Shown here: positions 40,026 through 48,947 of the stretch, in pieces
Layout: the number at the start of each line of letters is the position of its first letter
Numbering within the stretch: the first letter of the stretch is position 1
Source: Peteryoungia algae
GTDB lineage: Bacteria > Pseudomonadota > Alphaproteobacteria > Rhizobiales > Rhizobiaceae
DNA: 64,000 nt
NCBI RefSeq assembly: GCF_030369675.1
Contig: NZ_CP128477.1
Coordinates: 3,242,501 to 3,306,500, forward strand
Direction: 5' to 3'
Program-made: the position numbers and the translations under genes
The notes under the pieces: generated by a model
What the model saw: the letters and a program-made list of their open reading frames with translations, nothing else
What the model was told of the DNA's origin: nothing
The model's database searches: none

Positions 40026-42995
40026 ATGAAAAACGCTTTGCTGAAAACCGGCAGTCTGCTTGCAGGGCTATTGCTTGTTCAGATCCCGACGGGACAGGCC
40101 GAAGACGCGCCACGCACGATCATCGTCATGGATGGCTCGGGCTCGATGTGGGGACAGATCGACGGCCGTGCCAAACTCGAAATCGCCCGTGAAACCGTGG
40201 CAAACGTGCTCGGCAAGATCCCGGCCGACCGGGAACTTGGACTGGTGGCCTATGGCCACCGCAAGAAGGGTAGTTGCGACGATATCGAACTCATGGTCCC
40301 TGCGGAAAAGGGCACCTCGGACCGCATTCTCGAAAGCGTCAATACGATGCGCTTTCTGGGAAAAACGCCGCTGAGCGAAGCCGTCCGTCAGGCGGCCATA
40401 TCCCTGCGCTATACGGAGGAAGAGGCAACCGTCGTGCTGGTCACAGACGGCTTGGAAACCTGTCAGGCCGACCCTTGCGCTCTGGGCAAGGAACTGGAAG
40501 CGGCAGGCCTCAATTTTACCGCCCATGTCGTGGGTTTCGGATTGAGCAATGAGGAAGGCGCTCAAGTTGCCTGCCTCGCAGAAAATACCGGCGGACGTTA
40601 CATTCAGGCCAGCAACGCGAAGGATTTGACTGATGCGCTGACACAAACGGTCTCTGCACAAAAGACTGAACCAGAGCCCGCGCCTGTTGCAACACCAAAA
40701 GCAACGATTTCAGCCCCATCGACTGCCGCGATCGCGACCAATGTTGATGTCGATTGGACAGGTCCAAATGGCCTGGAAGACTATCTTGAAATCGTGCCTG
40801 CAACGACGCGCGATGCCGCAAGTGGCAGCCGGAACTACGCCTATGCGAAAGATGGCTCACCAGTGCGCATTGTCGTCCCAGCCAGCGAAGGCGACTATCT
40901 CGTCCGCTACATCTGGAACGGGCCCGATGGTCGCAAGGTGCTCGCCACAGCGCCATTATCGGTCACCGATTCGGAATTTGCGCTTGTGCTGCCGGAAGGC
41001 GAAATCCAGATGGGTTCTACCATTTCGGTGCGTTGGAAAGGCCCGGATGGTCCCGGAGACTATTTGGCAATCCGGAAGGTCGGTAACGCCGAGGCGGGCG
41101 ATATCAACTATGCCTATACCAGGGACGCAAACCCTGCCGAAATGGTGGTCCCAAATGTCTCGGGAGACTACGAGCTTCTCTATATTGTCGAGGGAACGGG
41201 AGAACGCCGATCTGGTGTTTCCGTTCCTCTCAGGATTGTCGAGGGCGAGGTGTCGCTGAAGGCGGCACCTGCCGTTCGTCCTGGCGCAACGGTCCCCGTG
41301 CTTTGGGTAGGTCCCGGAAGCAGCCTGGATTACATTGATATTGTGCCCTCGAACCATACGGAACCGAGTGGCGAACTGACCTATGCCTATATTGGCGGCG
41401 CAGGACCAGGACCCCGTGAACTAGGGGCACCAATGGAGCAGGGAAATTATCTGATCCGCTATCTGTCAGAGGGCGCTGGCGGACGCCGGGTACTTGCCAG
41501 CATCCCACTCACAGTGGACCCGAACGCACCAGATATCTCAGCCATTCCGATGGTAGAGGCGACATTTCAGGTGCCTGCTGATTTCGCCGGAACCGCGATC
41601 CAGTGGTCGGCTGCGCCCTTGCCGGGCCAATCCATTGCTCCGGAAGGCTGGGCTATGAATGACTTCGTGACCGGGCCGGTCACGGAGCAATTTGAACCCG
41701 GGATATATGCTGTTCGCGGAGACGCCGCTGACGTCGTCTTCACGGGCGAGGTCACCATCGCTCCCGTTGGCGAGAACCGCTTTGTGATTCTCCCGGATGA
41801 GACGCAGTCTCCGGCGGGAGCTGTCGATGGTGCTCCGCAAGATACCGGGTCTGACGGCAACGGCGAGGACACCGGATACCTCTGCGACGGTCCGGCACCT
41901 TGCCCCATCACGGACGGGAAGACCGGTCTTGCCTTCATGCTGCCCGCTGGCTGGTGGACGGATTATCCCACGACCGAGGGATACACCAGTGGCGCTGAGG
42001 CGGCAGGTGACGTCTTTGCCCCGCGCGTCAATTTCTTCCGGACGGGCACAGACGATGCGCTGGTCCTCGGCCCCCGCCAGTGGGTTGCCATGAACGGCCC
42101 ATGTGAAGATGTTGGTGCACTCGGTCAGTTCTGTATGTTTCAGAGCGCGGATCCGCAGGTGCTGGCCGCTTATCAGCTCGTCAAGGCGACGTTGAAATGG
42201 GAACCACCGCAAGGCCAAGCAACTCTCCGCGACGGCTGCGCTGATGATGACGGCCATGGTCCGGACGCTTGCGAGAACTGGATGGAGGCGGGTGCGAAAG
42301 TATTTTCGGACTACCCGCATCGATGCCTTCCGGGTGACCGTTCAGTGCAAAACTGCGACATGCGCGATGGCGAGACCAATCTCTTCTTCCATCTGCCGGA
42401 GAACTGGGTCGCGGAGGTGGAACCATCATCCCCCTTTCCGCTCGCTGAGTTTGCACAGCAGGCGGGTTCAGCCCATTCGATCTGGCTCAATCCGAAGGAT
42501 CGGCCTCTCGGCGATCGGGGCTGTTTCCTGACACGGGTCGGGCAAGTGTGCCTGGATCCGGACAGCGCAGATGAAACGCTGGATGGTGTGCGGCAGACCC
42601 TGCAGTTTACGCTGACGACAGGTGAGGTCCTGCGCCGCTGCGGCGACGAGGATTGCGACTTTGCACACCCAAATCCCGCATTGTCGGGCAGGCTACCGGC
42701 GCTCTGGTCGGTCGAGGTCGGGCGCCCGCTCCCGGACGGTCGTATTTCTACCTGGTTCTGGGATCGCGATCCCGCAGGCAATTTCAAACTCGTCGGTCTC
42801 AATCAGCCGGGCGGTGGGAATTGCCTTGAGGCCGGGGCAGGGCAGATGCTCTGCGAGTTCACCCCCTACATCTCGACGGACGAGTTCAACCTCATCCGCA
42901 AAAACCTCAAGGTCAGTGCACTTGCGGCATCCGGGCCCAGAAAGCTTGCGCCCGCCGAATTCGAGCGTGCCCTCTCCATTGTCAGGGGGAACTGA
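40026..42995 (+). CDS. Large exported VWA-domain protein with three repeated sandwich domains
   Basis: A 989-aa protein. The start at 40026 follows AGAGGAAC. The signal peptide ends near GQA (residue 25). Residues ~28-210 are a von Willebrand A domain with intact MIDAS: DGSGS (36-40), KTPLSE (Thr114) and TDGLE (Asp141). Three ~95-residue repeats follow (~225-515) with the pattern VxWxGP, DYLxIV, YAYxxxxxP, GxYLxRYI. The C-terminal ~390 residues contain paired-Cys blocks around CDGPAPC, CADDDGHGPDACE, CLPGDRSVQNC and CGDEDC, alternating with LPxxW strands. It is probably periplasmic or surface-bound, with ligand or metal-dependent adhesion. Function is unknown. Confidence 0.85.
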   Translation: MKNALLKTGSLLAGLLLVQIPTGQAEDAPRTIIVMDGSGSMWGQIDGRAKLEIARETVANVLGKIPADRELGLVAYGHRKKGSCDDIELMVPAEKGTSDRILESVNTMRFLGKTPLSEAVRQAAISLRYTEEEATVVLVTDGLETCQADPCALGKELEAAGLNFTAHVVGFGLSNEEGAQVACLAENTGGRYIQASNAKDLTDALTQTVSAQKTEPEPAPVATPKATISAPSTAAIATNVDVDWTGPNGLEDYLEIVPATTRDAASGSRNYAYAKDGSPVRIVVPASEGDYLVRYIWNGPDGRKVLATAPLSVTDSEFALVLPEGEIQMGSTISVRWKGPDGPGDYLAIRKVGNAEAGDINYAYTRDANPAEMVVPNVSGDYELLYIVEGTGERRSGVSVPLRIVEGEVSLKAAPAVRPGATVPVLWVGPGSSLDYIDIVPSNHTEPSGELTYAYIGGAGPGPRELGAPMEQGNYLIRYLSEGAGGRRVLASIPLTVDPNAPDISAIPMVEATFQVPADFAGTAIQWSAAPLPGQSIAPEGWAMNDFVTGPVTEQFEPGIYAVRGDAADVVFTGEVTIAPVGENRFVILPDETQSPAGAVDGAPQDTGSDGNGEDTGYLCDGPAPCPITDGKTGLAFMLPAGWWTDYPTTEGYTSGAEAAGDVFAPRVNFFRTGTDDALVLGPRQWVAMNGPCEDVGALGQFCMFQSADPQVLAAYQLVKATLKWEPPQGQATLRDGCADDDGHGPDACENWMEAGAKVFSDYPHRCLPGDRSVQNCDMRDGETNLFFHLPENWVAEVEPSSPFPLAEFAQQAGSAHSIWLNPKDRPLGDRGCFLTRVGQVCLDPDSADETLDGVRQTLQFTLTTGEVLRRCGDEDCDFAHPNPALSGRLPALWSVEVGRPLPDGRISTWFWDRDPAGNFKLVGLNQPGGGNCLEAGAGQMLCEFTPYISTDEFNLIRKNLKVSALAASGPRKLAPAEFERALSIVRGN

Positions 42996-42998
42996 AAC

Positions 42999-43856
42999 AT
43001 GCGCCGCCATGTCATCGCGACAAGCCTTTTTCTTTTGGCAACTGCCTCGCTTTCTTTTGCCGCGGAGGATTGCAACAGCCCTATCATCTCCATTGATGCA
43101 AACGGACAGGCGGAATTCATTTCCCCTGACCGGCAAGTGAAGCGCGAAATGGAGAGCTTCTTTGGTGCGTCGCCGAGGCCAGACTCGATCCTTGTTGTAG
43201 ACGCCCGAACCCGCCAGGGCACATGGATCGCGCAAACGGAACTGCCGTTGGTCTTGGTAGGGTTCGGCGCCAAAAGCGATGGCTACCTCTATTCCGGTCC
43301 AAGCCACTGCCTGCCGCCCGGATTGCCCGTCGATCTGCCGGACAACAGGCGCCAACCGGAGGAGCTTCCACCGGGCAATCCGCCGCTCGAACTTTTCCCC
43401 GGCATCGAACCGCAGTCCGGTCTCTGGCAGGCGCGTCTTGGCGAAACGCGGCTTGATGAGTGCCCGGCCCTGATGCAGCAGGTTTTCCCGAAATCGCTTG
43501 GCGCCCTACCTACGGAATGGTTGGCGCCGCGAATACTCGAATTCGAGGTGCCTTTCCATCCAGACCAGCTTGAAATGTCTCGCCGACTGTCGGCCGAAGG
43601 GCTGAACTCGATTGCTTGGCGCAATGCCGGGGAGAATGCCTGGACAACCGAGGTGTTTCCTGAGCTTTTCGGCCAGTTACCCGCAGGACAGGGGGCAGGC
43701 AGTAAGATGACCTGGCGCCTCACGCTCAAGAGTGAGACGGAGATAGAACATCTCTCGACCGTCCAGATCGTTTTGCCGAAGGAAGCCGCCGTGTTGGGCG
43801 GGAGTGGCAACTGTCGCATGATCAGTCGCAATTACTGGATCAGGGTTTCTGATTGA
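42999..43856 (+). CDS. Exported protein of unknown function (third gene of VWA operon)
   Basis: A 285-aa protein starting 3 bp after the VWA stop, with a signal peptide ending SLSFA. The mature chain has Cys residues at ~25, 103, 150 and near the end (GSGNCRM), suited to disulfides, and a Pro-rich linker (ELPPGNPPLELFPGIEP). No known family is recognised. Tight spacing shows translational coupling with the VWA gene, so the two exported proteins are likely partners. Confidence 0.7.
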   Translation: MRRHVIATSLFLLATASLSFAAEDCNSPIISIDANGQAEFISPDRQVKREMESFFGASPRPDSILVVDARTRQGTWIAQTELPLVLVGFGAKSDGYLYSGPSHCLPPGLPVDLPDNRRQPEELPPGNPPLELFPGIEPQSGLWQARLGETRLDECPALMQQVFPKSLGALPTEWLAPRILEFEVPFHPDQLEMSRRLSAEGLNSIAWRNAGENAWTTEVFPELFGQLPAGQGAGSKMTWRLTLKSETEIEHLSTVQIVLPKEAAVLGGSGNCRMISRNYWIRVSD

Positions 43857-44234
43857 TCGGAAAGATTGGGAAGCGCTGGTCCCTAAGGCAAGCGAAGAAA
43901 TCGGAACGCGGTCGTATTATCATCCTAGAAGAGGACATATACTGCCGTGAGGATACTCAGCCACTCGCTGCGCATCCGCGGCCCGAGGCTCGAAAGCGTC
44001 TTGAATAAGCCCGCTTCCTTTCATGCATGGATCAAAGAGATCCGATGCACTGACCCGGAAAGCTGACAGAAACCTGGAGGGTAGTCTCGGGCTGTTGTGA
44101 TGCCGAGGTTCAGGTAAAGCGAATAAGAAGCCGCCAGCTTGATAGAGGCTCTGCCTAGTCAACGGCTCTCGGGGTCCCCAGCCAACTCTGCAAGACCCGG
44201 TTCAAGGCGTTTGACCGCGTTCCAGAGAGACCAT
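43857..44234. other. Intergenic, no gene recognised
   Basis: 378 bp between the VWA operon and the convergent MFS gene. A minus-strand stretch just beyond the MFS stop reads KWSLWNAVKRLEPGLAELAG in one frame (~44175-44240), which looks coding-like and could be a remnant, but I cannot name it. No hairpin or promoter stands out. Confidence 0.5.
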
Positions 44235-45443
44235 TTATATGCTTCTGTGCTCAATCTTTGGCAGACACCATGCAAAAAGCCCCGCAAGTGGCAGAAATGA
44301 GCAGATAAGGTAGACCGTTTCCACGCCATAGCGATCGGCGAGGACGCCCAAGAGTGCGGCGGCGATGCCACCCAGACCAAAATTCAGGCCGTAAAACAGC
44401 CCCCCAATGAGGCCGATGCGGTTCGGTAATAGTTCCATCGCGTAGATCAGGATGGAAGCAAAAGCGCTGGCCATGATGAGATTGATCATCACGGTCAGAA
44501 TGCCAGTCCATAACAGATCGACATGAGGAAGGATTAGGGTCAGCGGCAGTGGCCCGAGCACTGAAATCCAGATGATGCGGTATCGGCCGATCCTGTCCCC
44601 CACGATGCCTCCGATCAAAGCTCCGGCAGCTGATGCGAGCAGGAAGATGAACAGCATCATCTGGGCGGACGGGATGGAAAGATCAAATTTTTCCATGAGG
44701 TAGAAGGTGTAGAACGAGCGGAAACTTTCGCCGTACGCGTTCTTCGTGAACATGAGGAAAGTCAGGACGGCAAGAGCCGTGGCGACCGACGCCGGAGCTT
44801 GGCGTACGCCACCTTCCTTGCTAATTCCATTCGCTCGCGTGGCCGCGAACACGGCGCTGATCGCCCTCTGTTTGGATCCAATCCACATTAGAAGTGCCAT
44901 GGCAAGCAGCGCGAGAACAGCGAACCAAGAGAGGCTGGACTGGCCGAAAGGCACGATCAGGATAGCGGCGAAGACAGGGCCGAGCGCTCCGCCCGCCTGG
45001 CCGCCGACTTGAAAAAGCCCTTGAGCCAGTCCCTGCCTTCCTCCCGCCGCATAACGCGCCATGCGGGTCGCTTCAGGATGGAATATGGAAGACCCGATTC
45101 CGATGAGTGCGACGGAGGCCAGGATGATCGCGTAGCTGTGTGCAAATGCAAGGCTGATGATCCCTGCCACCGTAAACATCATCCCCACGACAGGCGAGTA
45201 CGGCGCGGGATGCTTGTCGGTAACGAAGCCTATCACCGGCTGCAACAACGAGCCAGCAATTTGAAATGTCATGGTGATCATACCGATTTGTACGAAATTG
45301 AGCGCATAGGCTTCTTTCAAAATCGGATAAGCCGCTGGGATCAAGGATTGCATGAGGTCGTTCAGTAGGTGGGTGAGACCCAGAACGACAAGCACGCCGA
45401 TGTAAGTATTGGAACGGCGAGTGGCGGAAGCAGTGACTGTCAT
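44235..45443 (-). CDS. MFS transporter, fosmidomycin-resistance (Fsr) type
   Basis: A 402-aa major-facilitator protein with twelve predicted helices. GLTHLLNDLMQSLIPAAYPI-LKEAYAL near the N-terminus, GIGSSIFHPEATRMARYAAG and RQGLAQGLFQVGGQAGGALG-PVFAA are strongly typical of the Fsr-like subfamily, proton-driven exporters of drugs or metabolites. The last residues KIEHRSI give a normal length. The natural substrate is unknown. It is a single gene with no adjacent regulator. Confidence 0.9.
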   Translation of the reverse strand: MTVTASATRRSNTYIGVLVVLGLTHLLNDLMQSLIPAAYPILKEAYALNFVQIGMITMTFQIAGSLLQPVIGFVTDKHPAPYSPVVGMMFTVAGIISLAFAHSYAIILASVALIGIGSSIFHPEATRMARYAAGGRQGLAQGLFQVGGQAGGALGPVFAAILIVPFGQSSLSWFAVLALLAMALLMWIGSKQRAISAVFAATRANGISKEGGVRQAPASVATALAVLTFLMFTKNAYGESFRSFYTFYLMEKFDLSIPSAQMMLFIFLLASAAGALIGGIVGDRIGRYRIIWISVLGPLPLTLILPHVDLLWTGILTVMINLIMASAFASILIYAMELLPNRIGLIGGLFYGLNFGLGGIAAALLGVLADRYGVETVYLICSFLPLAGLFAWCLPKIEHRSI

Positions 45444-46212
45444 GATGACTTCTGTGTTTTACCGAGAATCACGCCATCCAGTAGAGGTGGCGATGAGATG
45501 TCCTTGTTTATACGTTGAAAATCGGAACGTCACGACAAATGCACAACGGCTGACATGATGAGGTTGCATCGCTCCGAAACCGCGCCTCACACGCACGCTG
45601 GGACCAGAACTTGGTCCCCCGTGCAGTCGCCATACTTCGTAGCAGACGCACGAGGTACGACGATCGCGACCGTTCCGAGATCTGCAAAGACACAACTCCA
45701 GTAATTGGGGAGCAATCGTCTTTCCTTTCGTGCGTGTTGGCCATTTCGCCCCTGATTTCACCCAATCAGCAAAAACGATGAAGACGGTGCAATGATACGC
45801 GCCAATTTCGCTCGATTCGACAGACCTACATGGGAAGCTAGCCCTTGTGTTTAATTGATAGAAGTCAAAAAGCTCCGAGGTCGAGTTTGTCTCCACAGAT
45901 GGCCTGTGTCTTCGGCATCAGATCGCCCGTCCTGTAACGCCGGTTGATGATGGACCGGCTATGCTTGACTTCCTTGTCCGAGCCCGCCATCTTTTGATCA
46001 TGTTGATCGAACGCTTCCATAACATCCGCTCACGGATGTGCCTCATCGCAGGCATCTGACCCCCGGCCCAATCGCGTCGCGATAAGGTCGTGGGGCATGG
46101 GTAGCGTCCCCGCTCGGGGCAATGGGCTACGAAGCGACACTCAATCCCAGTTTTATGTTTTAGAGCGGTGCGCCGGATGCGCGACCGCGCGTCTTGTACA
46201 GGAGGCCCGAGC
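45444..46212. other. Long intergenic region, no gene recognised
   Basis: 769 bp upstream of both the MFS gene and the rnk-like gene, which diverge, so promoters for both should lie here. A 145-codon minus-strand frame (45459-45896) shows no family features and is cysteine-rich and low in coding pattern; I treat it as chance. A short hairpin with CCCCG/CGGGG arms lies near 46108. Confidence 0.5.
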
Positions 46213-46632
46213 ATGGCTCTCGAAAAGAAACGGCAACGCAAGCCGGCAATCGTTCTCACCCGGACCGATCATGGAAGGCTCTACCGCCTCGCGGAGGCCC
46301 ATGCCGGACGGAACCCGGATGTTTCCGAGGAGCTTCTTATCGAGCTCGACCGTGCGCGTATCGTGCAGGACGCCAAGATCGGCGCGAATGTCGCACGCAT
46401 GGGATCGAGGATCCGCTTCACCAGCGATCTCGGGGAAGACCGCAGCGTCACGCTGGTCTTCCCAGCTGAAGCGGATATTGCGGCGAACAAGATCTCCATC
46501 CTGACGCCGATCGGCGCGGCCCTGATCGGTCTTTCGACTGGTCAGTCCATCGATTGGGTGGCACGGGACGGGCGTTCGCACTGCCTTCATGTCGAAGAGG
46601 TGGCATCTCCTGAATTGGTCGATCCGGCATGA
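46213..46632 (+). CDS. GreA/GreB-C-domain protein, Rnk-like (nucleoside diphosphate kinase regulator)
   Basis: A 139-aa protein starting at 46213 after GGAGGCCCGAGC. The N-terminus is RKPAIVLTRTDHGRLYRLAE with a short helical region ending RARIVQDAKIGANVARMGSR. The C-terminal half is the GreA/GreB FKBP-like fold (VTLVFPAEADIAANKISILT, PIGAALIGLSTGQSIDW). Rnk lacks the long Gre coiled coil and binds RNA polymerase. The stress context suits a transcription-modulating role. Confidence 0.85.
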   Translation: MALEKKRQRKPAIVLTRTDHGRLYRLAEAHAGRNPDVSEELLIELDRARIVQDAKIGANVARMGSRIRFTSDLGEDRSVTLVFPAEADIAANKISILTPIGAALIGLSTGQSIDWVARDGRSHCLHVEEVASPELVDPA

Positions 46633-46772
46633 TGTTGCCCACAGTTTCCCGCCTCGCGATCAGGGGAGGTTGTCTCATCGCAGGATAGGCTCCCCTGCGC
46701 GATGTTCGCGCAGGGGTATCTCCCGCTCATGTCGATGGACGCGCTGGCGACGGCGCGATGGAGAACTGCGAA

Positions 46773-47312
46773 ATGTCGAACAACACTTACATACTGACCA
46801 CAAAGGATTTCACCATACTCGAGGCCATGGCAGACAACTGGCAGGGCCGAAATGATCGGCTCGTTGGGCTTTTCCGGCACAAGATCCAAAAGGCCATCGT
46901 CGTGTTCCGCGACGATCTTCCGGGGGATGTCGCCAGCATCAACAGCCGTGTGCGCTTTCGCGTCCGCGGCGGCGAGAGCGATATCCGGGTGATCTCGACC
47001 GGCCAGGCAACTGGCCCGGTCGGCCTGTTCCTGCCTATCACGACACTGCGTGGCCTTGCTCTACTCGGGCTTCGCCAAGGCCAGGAGATCGAGTTTGAAA
47101 ATACGAATGGTGTCCCAGAGACCATGTTGCTGGAAGCCGTGGAATACCAGCCCGAGGTATCGCGGCCGGAACGGCAGATGTTTGGTCAGGAGCCGGTCAC
47201 GAGCCTGCAAAGACCGCACTTGCGTCTCGTGTCGGGCGGCATGGATGGACTCCACGGTGAGCTGATCGGTGCTTCGGACGGTTTCGACGATCCGGGTCCT
47301 TCGGCGGCCTGA
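46773..47312 (+). CDS. Second GreA/GreB-C-like protein, divergent
   Basis: A 179-aa protein; the ATG at 46773 (SNNTYILTTKDFTILEAMAD) follows GGAGAACTGCGAA. SINSRVRFRVRGGESDIRVI, VGLFLPITTLRGLALLGLRQ and GQEIEF follow the Rnk/Gre C-domain layout, but key positions differ and a ~45-residue Gly/Pro-rich tail is added (QEPVTSLQRPHLRLVSGGMD). It lies 140 bp after the first copy, likely an old tandem duplication. Function is unproven. Confidence 0.75.
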   Translation: MSNNTYILTTKDFTILEAMADNWQGRNDRLVGLFRHKIQKAIVVFRDDLPGDVASINSRVRFRVRGGESDIRVISTGQATGPVGLFLPITTLRGLALLGLRQGQEIEFENTNGVPETMLLEAVEYQPEVSRPERQMFGQEPVTSLQRPHLRLVSGGMDGLHGELIGASDGFDDPGPSAA

Positions 47313-47379
47313 CTCCCATTCATCACTCTCTCGGACGCGTGCTTTTTTCGGGCACGCTTCCGACCTGAAAGAACCGAAC

Positions 47380-48305
47380 ATGCATAAAATCACGCAGTTT
47401 CAACATTCCGATTTCATCCAGGGGCTCTTCTGGATGGCCCTTGGCATGATCTCTTTCGTCGGGATGTCCGTCGGATCGCGAGAGCTTGCCAGCACGCTGT
47501 CGATCGAACAGGTGCTTTTCTTTCGCGCGCTGATCGGCCTCTGCGTCATCGTCGCCTTCGGCCGGATGTTGCTGCCGGAGCTGCGTCATGCAAAGCTCTT
47601 CAAACTGCATCTTGCGCGCAACCTCGTGCATTTCATGGCCCAGTATCTCTGGACGATCGGCGTCGTCATGCTGCCGCTCGCTTCCGTGTTCGCGCTGGAA
47701 TTCACCATGCCGATCTGGGTTGCCCTGTTTGCCTTCTTGTTTCTGCACGAGAAGTTGACGAGGCCAAGGATCGTCGCAACGATCAGCGGCTTCATCGGCG
47801 TGCTTGTCATCATCCGTCCCGGTATCGGGACGGTCGAACCGGCCGCGGGTCTCGTCCTGATCGCCGCCGCCGGTTACGGACTCTCGCTGATTTTCGTCAA
47901 AAGGCTGACGCGCGACGTCTCGCCGGCTGCGATCGTCGTCTGGATGATCCTCATCCAGCTGCCACTCGGCCTCGGGGCCTCGGGGCCTCGCTGACCGACT
48001 GGCGGCCGGTGCACGCAGCCGATATTCCCTGGATGGTAGTTGCCGGTCTCGGCGCTCTCTGCGCCCATTATTGCCAGGCGCAAGCCCTGAAGCGCCTTGA
48101 TGCGTCCGTTGCCATGCCGATTGATTTTCTGCGGGTGCCGATGGCAGCCGTCGTCGGCTCCTATGCCTATGGCGAGGCGATCGACCTCTGGGTTGTCCTT
48201 GGCGGTGCCATGATCGTGCTGGCCAACTATCGGACCGTGATGACGGAACGACGCGCCGGAGTGGGATCGCTTTCCGCCGGCCCGGCTCCTCCAGGATCAG
48301 TGTGA
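47380..48305 (+). pseudogene. DMT-superfamily (EamA) transporter split by an 8-bp duplication
   Basis: MHKITQFQHSDFIQGLFWMA starts an EamA-type drug/metabolite transporter. The first frame has seven helices, including EFTMPIWVALFAFLFLHEKL, and stops at 47994. The next frame (from about 47987) continues LTDWRPVHAADIPWMVVAGL, then HYCQAQALKRLDASVAMPID. The break is exactly at CTCGGGGC repeated twice (47971-47986). Removing one copy gives one 305-aa frame. It may be a real defect, a phase-variable site or a sequencing error. Confidence 0.85.
47971..47986 (+). repeat. Tandem 8-bp duplication causing the EamA frameshift
   Basis: CTCGGGGC occurs twice in tandem, flanked by the partial units CTCGGC and CTCGC. 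One unit less restores the reading frame (LGLGASLTDW). Such short GC-rich direct repeats arise and revert by replication slippage. Confidence 0.85.
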
Positions 48306-48502
48306 TTGCCTGGTGTTGGCATCTCGTAAAGGGTTCGCCGACACCATGCAGAACCTATTCGCCGCGAGTCAAAGGAATTGAATGTAGCAACGTGTAGCCA
48401 GCCTGTCCGTAGAATGTCCGGTGGAGCAGCCTGCCCGTAGTTCCATAATTCGACCTTAGCCCACAAAAGGCTAGTTCTCGACGCGGGCTTTTTACAAGTC
48501 TC

Positions 48503-48600
48503 GGTTCAAATCCTGCCAGCGCAACCAATCAAAATCGAAATTCTCCCAAGCCAAATATTTACGTGTAAGCTCCTCACCATAGCGGTCGAGGAGCTTTTGG
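48503..48600. repeat. att-like direct repeat, right copy
   Basis: GGTTCAAATCCTGCC-AGCGCAACCA (48503-48527) equals the last 25 nt of tRNA-fMet except for two bases. It is followed by a copy of the recombinase 3' end through GAGGAGCTTTTGG. Orientation is the same as at 1713-1810. No tRNA 5' half is present upstream, so this is not a second tRNA gene but an integration scar. Confidence 0.85.
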
Positions 48601-48605
48601 CGTTT
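48537..48605 (-). pseudogene. Second serine-recombinase tail fragment
   Basis: Minus-strand codons give RQKLLDRYGEELTRKYLAWE-NFDF, nearly identical to the end of the 1739-2226 remnant (KQKLLDRYGEELIRKYLAWE). Upstream the resemblance stops at about 48606. The original stop is lost by a small shift. This is a fragment only. Confidence 0.8.
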
Positions 48606-48947
48606 GAGCGAATAACTTGAACTTCAAATCCGCCGAGCATTTTCGGGGATATAGGCCAAAGCCTCACCACGCGGAGACCTAGCCGCGACGCGTAGGCGGA
48701 GATGCATGCGCCAGATCTGCAGCTCTGCCACAAGATGCAGATGCCCCGGCCCGTTCTCCATCTGAAGCTCACCGCCTGATTGTGTGGCGGATTTGCCTGG
48801 CTGGTTTATCATATCGTCGGTTAACCGGTAGTGCCCCTCGGGCCGGCTCGAAGCAACGCGGCCCGACCGGAAATCACGGATGGCTACGAAAGATCCAGCC
48901 AGACAGCGCAACCGGATCGCATCCCAGCAACACGCCGGATACGGATG
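48606..48947. other. Intergenic, no gene recognised
   Basis: 342 bp between the right repeat and the stop of the sugar-ABC permease. A minus-strand frame (SPRGEALAYIPENARRI and neighbouring residues, ~48640-48770) could be a transposase remnant, but I cannot assign it. Confidence 0.45.

Noticed and set aside
45459..45896. 145-codon minus-strand frame upstream of the MFS gene
   Set aside because: No ribosome site, unusual Cys/Arg-rich composition and no recognisable motif; more likely intergenic.
48503..48527. Second tRNA gene
   Set aside because: Only the T-arm and acceptor 3' strand are present; no D-arm, anticodon or 5' acceptor strand lies upstream.
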